Source of the DNA: D37C17 sp964551815
GTDB lineage: Bacteria > Fidelibacterota > Marinisomatia > SCGC-AAA003-L08 > D37C17
DNA: 11,862 nt
NCBI GenBank assembly: GCA_964551815.1
Contig: CAZKEL010000061.1
Coordinates: 1 to 11,862 of the forward strand
Direction: 5' to 3'
Below, in pieces: positions 6,055 to 11,862 of the stretch (the stretch's first letter is position 1; every line of letters begins with the position of its first letter). Under the pieces are notes generated by a model. That model was not told where the DNA came from. It saw only the letters and a program-made list of their open reading frames with translations, and did no database searches. The position numbers were made by a program, and so were the translations under genes.

Positions 6055-8223
6055 ATGGCAATGAAAAGACCCTTTCTCCTTTTTTGTATGCTGCCTTTTT
6101 TCCTGAGAGCGGACTGCCCCGCCGGTTTTCTGGAGTATGAGGATGCCTGTTATTTCAAAGCACATTATGATGTGCTGCAGGATTTTGTTGATGCAAACCA
6201 ATCTCTTCAGAATCAGAAGCCTGAAGAAATAGGATTTCAAGAATGGAAAGACGGTAAACTCTTATCTCTGTATCTCAGCAATCATCAAATTGATTCTATT
6301 CCCGACAGCATTGGATACCTGAAAAATCTTATTCATCTTGATTTGAGCAGAAACAATGTTCATATCCTTCCGGAAGGTCTCTGTGATATTTACCCTTATC
6401 ATACCCAGATAGATCTGTCTCATAATAACATTTGTCCGCCCTACCCTTATTGTTTCGATTATTTAGGAGATCAGGATGTTAATAATTGTGAAGAATTTAC
6501 CTGTCCGCAGAACTTTACAGACATTGAAGGAGACTGTTACTTATCAGACCATATTCAATCCCTGCGGGAAATCATTAAGGTTAATCCCGCGCTGGCTGAG
6601 GTTCAACCCCTGCAGCTGGGCAAAGAAGTGGGAAATCTATTGTGGAAAAACGGAAAACTCACCCACTTAAATTTGGTAAGCCATGGACTCATTACACTTC
6701 CCCATGCAATTTGTAATCTCATTCCTGAATTGGAATTTGTGGATTTTTCCTATAACCAAATTTGTCCACCCTATCCAGCCTGTATTGAATATTTAAGCAG
6801 GCAGGATCTCTCTGATTGTTCCTTTCCTGAAAGGACAGAAACATTTGAAATTGACAGCACTCTCACCAGTTGGGAGTTAACACCCCCCATTCAATTCAGA
6901 CCAGATTTAGATGGAGAAGGAATGGAATCTGATATTGAAGTATTGCAAAGTATAATTGACAATAACAGTGTCTTGTCGGGAACGGAACCCTTGAATTTGG
7001 GAAAACAACGCTGGGAAAATATGCGTCTTAACTCCCTGGATATATCCAGTCTTGATATTAGCTATCTTCCTGCAGAATTCTGCAGAATCCTCCCGCAGCT
7101 GCAGGAATATGATCTTAGGGGAAATACCATTTGTCCGCCCTATCCTGTTTGTATTGATTATATAGGGAATCAGAAGAGAGAAGCCTGTGATAATACAAAT
7201 TGTCCGGAGGAATTTACTAAAATTGAAGAAGAATGTTATTTCACTGAACATTTGCAGGTGATTCAAAACCTCATCACTTTAAATGCGTCACTGCATTCTA
7301 TGGAAGTCCTGAATACTGGTGTGCAAAAGTGGCAGAACGGGAAATTGAAAAAACTCATTTTAAACGGTTTGCAATTAGAGTTACTTCCGCAAAATTTCTG
7401 CATTTTGACGGATGCTGAGATTTTGGATATTTCCAACAACAAAATCTGTCCGCCCTATCCTTCCTGCGGTGAATACTATTCTGTTGGCTACCAGGAAACA
7501 AAGCACTGTAATACCCTCACTTGTCCACCGAATCATGTAGCTTTTGATAATCATTGTTACTTTTATAATGACCTGCAGGCACTTATTGATATTACCCGTG
7601 AAAATGAACATCTTTCTACCTACCACCCTTTATTGTTGGGGCATCAGGTTTGGAAAAATAACCGCTTGCAGATGCTGTATTTAAACCATTTGGAAATATC
7701 CACTCTACCCACATCCATATCAAGTTTAGATAAATTGCAATACCTCTACCTGAACGATAATCAGTTGGAAACTCTTCCGGAAAGTCTTTGTGAATTAGTT
7801 CCAACCCTGAAGGGGATTGAGCTTGCCAATAATAAACTCTGCCCGCCCTATCTTGAGTGCTTCCAATATATTGGTAGTCAGAACACTGAAAATTGTGAGC
7901 ATCAATTCTGCCCTTACGGATACACAGAAATCAATGAGAAATGTTATGGGGAAAAAGACATTACCGTTTTGAAGGACTTCATTGAAAAAAATAATAGTCT
8001 CAATGGAAGATTACCCCTTGAGATTGGGGTGCAGAAATGGCAGAATATGCGCTTAGACTTCCTCTATCTGGGAGTAAATGATTTAACGGATATCCCTGAA
8101 AGTATCTGCTCCATTTTTGAAAATATGTCGGAAATTAATATTTCAGGAAATAAAATTTGTCCACCCTACCCTGCCTGTGTAGAAGAGTATATGGGAGAAC
8201 AGGACACCTCCGGCTGCCCTTAA
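6055..8223 (+). CDS. Secreted modular leucine-rich-repeat protein with cysteine-bracketed modules
   Basis: This 722-residue protein begins with a signal peptide (KRPFLLFCMLPFFLRA, likely cut before DCPAG at 20). The rest is six related modules. A full module has a header with CX10C followed by Tyr (C21/C32, C150/C161, C383/C394, C490/C501, C619/C630), then a helical 'L--I---N--L' part, then '(W)xNGxLxxLxL' and LRR strands with 'LP--(I)C', then '(N)xICPPYPxC' and a closing cysteine. The CX5C motifs are at C127/133, C237/243, C360/366, C465/471, C596/602 and C702/708. LRRs usually bind proteins or ligands, so an extracellular adhesion or recognition role is an inference. There is no transmembrane anchor, dockerin or recognisable sorting tail, and the protein ends directly after the last module. 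The start could be ATG 6055 (AGGA 6 nt upstream) or ATG 6061; I kept 6055. The stop overlaps the PPDK stop in a shared TTAA. Confidence 0.88.
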   Translation: MAMKRPFLLFCMLPFFLRADCPAGFLEYEDACYFKAHYDVLQDFVDANQSLQNQKPEEIGFQEWKDGKLLSLYLSNHQIDSIPDSIGYLKNLIHLDLSRNNVHILPEGLCDIYPYHTQIDLSHNNICPPYPYCFDYLGDQDVNNCEEFTCPQNFTDIEGDCYLSDHIQSLREIIKVNPALAEVQPLQLGKEVGNLLWKNGKLTHLNLVSHGLITLPHAICNLIPELEFVDFSYNQICPPYPACIEYLSRQDLSDCSFPERTETFEIDSTLTSWELTPPIQFRPDLDGEGMESDIEVLQSIIDNNSVLSGTEPLNLGKQRWENMRLNSLDISSLDISYLPAEFCRILPQLQEYDLRGNTICPPYPVCIDYIGNQKREACDNTNCPEEFTKIEEECYFTEHLQVIQNLITLNASLHSMEVLNTGVQKWQNGKLKKLILNGLQLELLPQNFCILTDAEILDISNNKICPPYPSCGEYYSVGYQETKHCNTLTCPPNHVAFDNHCYFYNDLQALIDITRENEHLSTYHPLLLGHQVWKNNRLQMLYLNHLEISTLPTSISSLDKLQYLYLNDNQLETLPESLCELVPTLKGIELANNKLCPPYLECFQYIGSQNTENCEHQFCPYGYTEINEKCYGEKDITVLKDFIEKNNSLNGRLPLEIGVQKWQNMRLDFLYLGVNDLTDIPESICSIFENMSEINISGNKICPPYPACVEEYMGEQDTSGCP
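6112..8220 (+). repeat. Six tandem protein modules within the LRR gene
   Basis: Approximate module limits in residues are 20-148, 149-292, 293-380, 381-487, 488-616 and 617-722. The CPPYP motifs recur 105-131 residues apart. Modules 1 and 5 carry an extra LRR unit ('SIPDSIGYLKNLIHLDLS' and 'TLPTSISSLDKLQYLYLN'). Module 3 lacks the CX10C header and is preceded by an unrelated acidic linker (256-292). Module 2 has a short insertion near 190-196. The modules are clearly diverged at the DNA level, so this is an old duplication series. Confidence 0.85.
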
Positions 8224-10913
8224 TTCAGCTCTGCATGGGCAGCAGCCAACCGTGCAATGGGAACCCGGAAAGGAGAACAACTTACATAATTTAAGCCTGC
8301 ATTTTTAAAAAATTGTATGGAGGCAGGATCACCTCCATGCTCACCACAAATACCAATTTTCAGGGAGGGGTTCACTGATCTTCCCTGGGTCACACCAAGC
8401 TGAACCAGCCTGCCCACTCCTTCCACATCTATAGACTGAAAAGGATCACCTTTCAGTATATTTCCTTCTAAATAATCAGGGAGGAAACTGCCAATATCAT
8501 CCCGTGAGAAACCAAAAACCGTTTGGGTGAGATCATTGGTTCCAAAAGAGAAAAATTGTGCTTCTTTTCCAATGTCTGCTGCAGTGATGCAGGCACGGGG
8601 AAGTTCAATCATAGTCCCCACCAAATAGGGTATTTCAATTTTTAAATTTTTCTGTATGTTCTCAGCAACGGCATCAACAATTGCTTTCTGGTGAGAGAAT
8701 TCATTCACAGTGCCTACCAATGGAATCATAATTTCAGGGAAGGGTTTTATTCCTTCCTGAATCAGTTTTGCAGTTGCAGTGAAAATGGCCTCCGCCTGCA
8801 TTTCTGTAATTTCCGGGAAGGAAATTCCCAATCTGCAGCCCCTGTGGCCTAACATAGGGTTCAATTCATGCAGACTTTCGATGCGGTTATTCAGATCATC
8901 AAGAGATACATTCAGGGAATCAGCCAATTCGGATATTTGTTCGTCTTCCTGGGGAAGAAACTCATGCAAAGGCGGATCAAGAAGGCGAATGGTGACAGGA
9001 TGAGGCGCCATGGCTTTCAGAATTCCGTAAAAGTCTTTTTGTTGATGGGAAAGCAATTTCATCACAGCCTGTCTGCGTTCCTCTTTGTTATTTGCAATAA
9101 TCATTTCCCGCATTGCCATGATACGATCCGGTTCAAAAAACATATGTTCTGTCCGGCAAAGCCCTATCCCTTCAGCGCCAAAATTCCGGGCTTGCTGTGC
9201 ATCTTTAGGACTGTCCGCATTAGTACGTACCCCTAATTTTCGGTGACTGTCTGCCATTACCATTAATTTTTGAAACCAAATGTTTGATTTCAAATCCACT
9301 GCTTTTAAAGGAATCTGTCCTGAATAGACATTTCCATTACTGCCGTTTAAGGTGAGCCAATCGCCCTCCATCAAGGTTGTTCCGTTGATGGAAAGTGATT
9401 TATCATGAGAGGAAATATTTAATTCAGAGCAGCCCACTACGCAGCATTTTCCCCAACCACGAGCTACCAGAGCAGCATGAGAAGTCATTCCACCCCGGGC
9501 AGTGAGAATAGCTGCAGAAGCAAACATACCATGCACATCTTCCGGAGAAGTTTCATTGCGCACCAAAATCACTTTCCGTCCTTCTTTATGCCATGTTTCT
9601 GCATCATCAGCAGAAAAAACAATTTGACCAAATGCACCGCCAGGACCTGCCGGCAGACCCTTCGTCAGTACCGGAGTTAATTTTTCAATATCTGCATCCA
9701 ATGCGGGATGCATAATTTCATCTAACTGCTGAGGACTTACGCGCAAAAGGGCAGTTTTTTCATCAATGAGATTTTCTTCTACCATTTCAACTGCCATACG
9801 TACTGCAGCTGGCCCATTGCGTTTTCCTGTTCGTGTCTGCAGCATCCATAACCTGCCATGTTGAATGGTGAATTCTATATCCTGCATATCTTTGTAATGG
9901 TTTTCCAGACGCGCTCTTATTTGGACTAATTCTGTAACCATTTCCGGCATGATACTATCTAATGTGGGCAGAGTGTTTGCTTCATCACTACGGCTGTTTT
10001 CATTTAATGGGTTTGGGGTGCGGAGTCCTGCAACGACATCTTCTCCCTGAGCATTGGGGAGCCATTCCCCATAAAATGTATTTTCTCCATTGGCAGGATT
10101 ACGGGTGAATGCAACGCCGGTGGCACAGTTGTCTCCCATATTACCAAACACCATGGCCTGTACATTCACTGCCGTTCCCCAGTCATGAGGAATGTTTTCA
10201 ATGTTCCGATAATGCACTGCCCGTTTTCCATTCCAAGAGGAAAAAACAGCATTGATACCACCCCAGAGCTGCTCCTTAGCATCATCCGGGAAAGGCTTTC
10301 CTATAGTATCAACCACAATATTTTTAAAATCTTCGCAAATAACTTTGAGAGATGCTGCAGAGAGATCTGTGTCAAAAGTAACCCCCTTCTTCTTTTTAAC
10401 GGAGTCAAATTGATGGTCTAATTTCTCACGGATACCCTCTCCCGGCTTTGGCTCAATGCCGGCGGCTTTTTCCATCACTACGTCAGCATACATGGTAATC
10501 AGACGACGGTAGGCATCGTACACAAAGCGCTCATCGTTGGATTGTTTGATAAGCCCGGGAATGGTATTGGATGTAAGGCCGATATTTAGCACCGTTTCCA
10601 TCATCCCCGGCATAGACTGGCGGGCACCGGAACGAACAGACAACAGCAGAGGATTGTCTGCGTCACCGAATCTTTGCCCCATAATTTTTTCTACTGCATG
10701 CAGGTTAGTTTTAACCTCCGGTTCTAAAGTTGAGGGATAGTTGGAGGTCTGCATAAATTCAGTGCAGACTGTGGTGGTAATGGTAAAACCAGGCGGAACT
10801 GGGATACCCAAAATTGTCATTTCTGCCAGGTTAGCTCCCTTGCCGCCTAAGAGGTTTTTGTCCTTTGCAGAACCGTCTGCCTTACCATCTCCGAAAAAGT
10901 AAACTGATTTCAC
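8220..10913 (-). CDS. ppdK: Pyruvate, phosphate dikinase
   Basis: This 897-residue cytoplasmic enzyme interconverts pyruvate, ATP and phosphate with PEP, AMP and pyrophosphate, at the glycolysis/gluconeogenesis junction. The domain order is complete. The N-terminal ATP-grasp-like nucleotide domain has 'NLLGGKGANLAEM' at 20-32 and 'SVRSGARQSMPGMM' at 92-105. The phosphohistidine domain has GGMTSHAALVARGWG (474-488) with the carrier His479. The C-terminal TIM-barrel pyruvate/PEP domain has GLCRTEHMFF (584-593), the GTNDLTQT motif (791-798) and the catalytic Cys856 in GICGEHGGDP. Thr477 sits two residues before the carrier His, as in PPDKs that are controlled by phosphorylation, but no PDRP regulator gene is visible here. 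The start is GTG at 10913 with AAAGGA (10926-10921) 7 nt upstream, and the length is normal. The stop overlaps that of the convergent LRR gene, so no separate terminator fits between them. Confidence 0.97.
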   Translation of the reverse strand: MKSVYFFGDGKADGSAKDKNLLGGKGANLAEMTILGIPVPPGFTITTTVCTEFMQTSNYPSTLEPEVKTNLHAVEKIMGQRFGDADNPLLLSVRSGARQSMPGMMETVLNIGLTSNTIPGLIKQSNDERFVYDAYRRLITMYADVVMEKAAGIEPKPGEGIREKLDHQFDSVKKKKGVTFDTDLSAASLKVICEDFKNIVVDTIGKPFPDDAKEQLWGGINAVFSSWNGKRAVHYRNIENIPHDWGTAVNVQAMVFGNMGDNCATGVAFTRNPANGENTFYGEWLPNAQGEDVVAGLRTPNPLNENSRSDEANTLPTLDSIMPEMVTELVQIRARLENHYKDMQDIEFTIQHGRLWMLQTRTGKRNGPAAVRMAVEMVEENLIDEKTALLRVSPQQLDEIMHPALDADIEKLTPVLTKGLPAGPGGAFGQIVFSADDAETWHKEGRKVILVRNETSPEDVHGMFASAAILTARGGMTSHAALVARGWGKCCVVGCSELNISSHDKSLSINGTTLMEGDWLTLNGSNGNVYSGQIPLKAVDLKSNIWFQKLMVMADSHRKLGVRTNADSPKDAQQARNFGAEGIGLCRTEHMFFEPDRIMAMREMIIANNKEERRQAVMKLLSHQQKDFYGILKAMAPHPVTIRLLDPPLHEFLPQEDEQISELADSLNVSLDDLNNRIESLHELNPMLGHRGCRLGISFPEITEMQAEAIFTATAKLIQEGIKPFPEIMIPLVGTVNEFSHQKAIVDAVAENIQKNLKIEIPYLVGTMIELPRACITAADIGKEAQFFSFGTNDLTQTVFGFSRDDIGSFLPDYLEGNILKGDPFQSIDVEGVGRLVQLGVTQGRSVNPSLKIGICGEHGGDPASIQFFKNAGLNYVSCSPFRVPIARLAAAHAELN

Positions 10914-11006
10914 CGATTATTCCTTTAATTGTGGGGTAGAAATTGGGGAAAAATTACGAAGCTTAAGGAGTATGGAAAAAGTAAGCAGGCCAGGGAACAG
11001 GGCTTG

Positions 11007-11039
11007 CACCTCGTAATGAGCAAAGCGAATGGTGAGGTG
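11007..11039. repeat. Hairpin upstream of ppdK
   Basis: CACCTC (11007-11012) pairs with GAGGTG (11034-11039) over a 21-nt loop that contains GAGCAAAGCGAA. A weaker pairing, GCAGGCC with GGGCTTGC, lies directly before it (10985-11007). It resembles mobile intergenic repeats more than a terminator, because no T-run follows on either side. Confidence 0.5.
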
Positions 11040-11052
11040 ATAATGGAATGTT

Positions 11053-11268
11053 GAATCAATCTACGTTAACACTACGATTGACAAGTGATGAATGTCGAAT
11101 CAATCTACACTTACATCTGTATTGAAATACGATGTACAAGTCATTATGATTAACTATTGACCAATGACGAATGACCCATCTACGTTAGCACTACGAAGGG
11201 CAAGCCCATCTACGCCTAGGCTATTTATCCATCGTAACTTTAGTGTAGTTGGACGGCAGGCAGGCAAG
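11053..11268. repeat. Cluster of four degenerate hairpin repeat units
   Basis: Four related units can be aligned: 11053-11086, 11097-11141, 11175-11204 and 11205-11268. Each starts (A/C)ATCTAC and ends in CAAG. Units 1 and 2 share the exact 12-mer GAATCAATCTAC, and units 1 and 3 share CTACGTTA-CACTACGA. Unit 4 is a longer hairpin: 11206-11224 matches the complement of 11234-11252 at 12 of 19 positions, and its right arm, read on the minus strand, is an inverted copy of the unit (CTACACTAAAGTTACGAT). Unit 2 contains a strong internal hairpin: TACATC 11112-11117 pairs with GATGTA 11131-11136, plus GTAT/ATAC around a TGAA loop. The pattern is like REP or MITE-derived intergenic repeats. No transposase is nearby. 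Confidence 0.7.
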
Positions 11269-11283
11269 TGACTATTGACCAAT
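11153..11283. repeat. 13-bp direct repeat flanking repeat units 3 and 4
   Basis: ACTATTGACCAAT is present at 11153-11165 and 11271-11283, 118 bp apart. Each copy is followed within a few bases by CCCATC. The two copies bracket hairpin units 3 and 4, so this block may have been inserted or duplicated as a piece. Confidence 0.7.
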
Positions 11284-11300
11284 CAACCCCATCAAACCCC

Positions 11301-11331
11301 TGTCACTCTGAGGAACGAAGAGTCTCAATCC
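11301..11331. repeat. Short palindromic intergenic repeat
   Basis: TGTCACTCTGAGGAACGAAG and the AGTCTCAA that follows form a small hairpin: ACTCT 11305-11309 pairs with AGAGT 11319-11323 over a 9-nt loop. From memory, sequences of this 'GTCA-CTGAGGAACGAAG-TCTCA' type are scattered widely in intergenic DNA of environmental and FCB bacteria; I cannot check copy number here. Confidence 0.6.
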
Positions 11332-11384
11332 ATTATTTTTCTGGATACGGAATAATTTTACAGCTAACCGCTAATGGCTGAAAC

Positions 11385-11411
11385 AATTTTTCTTGCTTCG
11401 CGTAAAAAATT
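11385..11411. repeat. A/T-rich inverted repeat
   Basis: AATTTTT (11385-11391) and AAAAATT (11405-11411) are complementary around a 13-nt loop with TTGCTTCGCG. The stem contains only A-T pairs, so it is weak as a terminator; it may belong to the same intergenic repeat debris. Confidence 0.35.
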
Positions 11412-11527
11412 CCTCCTATTTTGAAACCCTGAATTTCGTTTATATGTATTTGTTTCATTATCAATTTTTCTATGCTCACCTCTTAACTGACTATCCCTCA
11501 GGGGAAATCGCCAGCTAAATCCTTGTT

Positions 11528-11554
11528 ATGCGTCCCGCATTCAAAATTTTTTTT
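11528..11554 (+). terminator. Terminator-like hairpin with T8 run ahead of the NfeD-like gene
   Basis: ATGCG (11528-11532) and CGCAT (11536-11540) form a 5-bp stem with a TCC loop, followed by TCAAAA and eight T residues (11547-11554). It reads as a weak intrinsic terminator on the plus strand only 33 bp before the GTG start. No plus-strand gene precedes it within the region, so it could be a leader attenuator, a relic terminator or chance. Confidence 0.4.
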
Positions 11555-11573
11555 CAATAAATACCATATTCAT

Positions 11574-11579
11574 AAGGAG
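11574..11579 (+). promoter_or_regulatory. Shine-Dalgarno that supports a GTG start
   Basis: AAGGAG lies 8 nt before the GTG at 11588 and supports this rare start for the NfeD-like gene; the encoded protein then begins right before the first membrane helix, as in the family. Confidence 0.8.
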
Positions 11580-11587
11580 AAACTATC

Positions 11588-11862
11588 GTGTTTGAAAATT
11601 TATGGTGGGTTTATGTTTCAATTGGAATATTATTAATTGGATTAGAAATTTTTACTCCAAATTTCATTATTATGTGGTTTGGGATAGCTTCAATAATTAC
11701 TGCAATTCCCGTTTATTATGATGCATCAGCAAAAACGATTATTTTTACCTACGCAATAACCATATTGATATTAACAACCTTTGTTAGAAAAATTACAATG
11801 GATTGGTTTTCAAAAGGTGATAAACAGATTCCAACCAATACAGATTCTCTTAGTAATAAATC
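11588..11862 (+). CDS. NfeD-like membrane protein (3' end outside window)
   Basis: The first 91 codons of a short-form NfeD-family protein are visible. Three hydrophobic segments (about 5-22, 26-44 and 50-66) include the family-like 'GLEIFTPNFIIMWFG' at 18-32, with Glu20 and Pro24. The sequence then turns polar (RKITMDWFSKGDKQ) and reaches PTNTDSL-NK at 82-91, which matches the 'TN-D-L-GK-G' start of the C-terminal OB-fold domain. NfeD proteins are membrane partners of stomatin/SPFH (QmcA/HflC-like) proteins, whose gene usually lies next to them, so one is expected just past 11862 (inference). The start is GTG with a good SD. Base composition is more AT-rich than ppdK. Truncation by the window edge prevents checking the OB domain. 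Confidence 0.82.
   Translation, partial: MFENLWWVYVSIGILLIGLEIFTPNFIIMWFGIASIITAIPVYYDASAKTIIFTYAITILILTTFVRKITMDWFSKGDKQIPTNTDSLSNK

Larger units (their letters stand above)
10914..11587. other. Gene-free region rich in repeats and hairpins
   Basis: This 674-bp stretch separates the divergent PPDK and NfeD-like genes. I see no credible protein-coding or tRNA gene; the only small frame with an ATG that I followed (11374-11424, 16 codons plus stop) has no support. The region holds a PPDK-proximal hairpin (11007-11039), a cluster of related hairpin repeats (11053-11268), a 13-bp direct repeat, a short palindromic repeat (11301-11331), an A/T-rich inverted repeat (11385-11411) and a terminator-like hairpin (11528-11554). 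The promoters of both flanking genes must also lie here, but I cannot place them with confidence. Confidence 0.8.

Noticed and set aside
5962..6240. 92-codon open frame on the minus strand across the LRR gene start
   Set aside because: It overlaps the signal-peptide coding part of the LRR gene and the divergent promoter, has no family resemblance, and has unnatural Lys/Cys-rich composition.
6907..7626. Open frames on the minus strand inside the LRR gene (6907-7266, 7381-7626)
   Set aside because: They are antisense to clearly modular coding sequence, and their recurrence reflects the repeated modules rather than separate genes.
9470..9500. Possible PDRP-type regulation of ppdK through Thr477
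   Set aside because: The Thr is present near His479, but it is common in PPDKs and no regulator gene lies in the window, so regulation cannot be claimed.
11053..11268. CRISPR-like array of repeats
   Set aside because: The units are not identical, vary from about 30 to 64 bp, occur in both orientations and have irregular or no spacers; no cas gene is near.
11374..11424. 16-codon frame starting ATGGCTGAAACA
   Set aside because: It is very short, has no ribosome binding site, and runs through the A/T-rich inverted repeat.
11351..11541. Possible integron attC site (CTAACC ... TTGTTATGCG)
   Set aside because: The left element does not match RYYYAAC and GTTATGC does not fit GTTRRRY exactly; no inner paired boxes, cassette gene or integrase is visible.

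Overview
The window looks like a chromosomal segment of a low-to-moderate GC bacterium of the FCB superphylum, most plausibly Candidatus Marinimicrobia (Neomarinimicrobiota). Three things point that way. One is a secreted protein ending in a dockerin-type Ca-binding pair of the 'D-NGDG--NVLDVVLLVN' kind. The second is a secreted leucine-rich-repeat protein whose modules end in 'CPPYPxC'. The third is a TPR/coiled-coil/HTH regulator of the style common in Bacteroidetes relatives. The placement is an inference from remembered family traits; no rRNA or tRNA is present to confirm it.

Layout, left to right: the last codons of a possible membrane protein (2-88, +); a YtcJ-type amidohydrolase (150-1724, -); divergent from it, a cytoplasmic TPR protein with a C-terminal LuxR-like HTH (1831-3297, +); a convergent gap with a nested inverted repeat and a strong bidirectional terminator; a LysE/RhtB-family exporter with a TTG start (3555-4199, -); a textbook terminator; a secreted dockerin-ended protein (4294-5895, -); a divergent 159-bp promoter region with a palindrome; a secreted protein of six tandem cysteine-bracketed LRR modules (6055-8223, +); pyruvate phosphate dikinase (8220-10913, -), whose stop codon overlaps that of the LRR gene; a 674-bp gene-free stretch packed with degenerate hairpin-forming repeats; and the start of an NfeD-like membrane protein (11588 to the window end, +).

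Most genes look monocistronic: orientation switches often, and terminators lie on both sides of the exporter gene. The clearest functional pair is the divergent dockerin and LRR genes. Both encode cysteine-containing secreted proteins and share one short regulatory region, so co-regulated cell-surface or extracellular roles are plausible. PPDK is a core carbon-metabolism gene. The amidohydrolase and exporter are general metabolic and transport genes.

No obvious defence, phage, transposon or biosynthetic system is present. The least explained parts are the modular LRR protein, with its regular CX10C / CX5C pattern, and the repeat cluster between 11.0 and 11.33 kb, whose units keep complementary ends although the end sequences differ.
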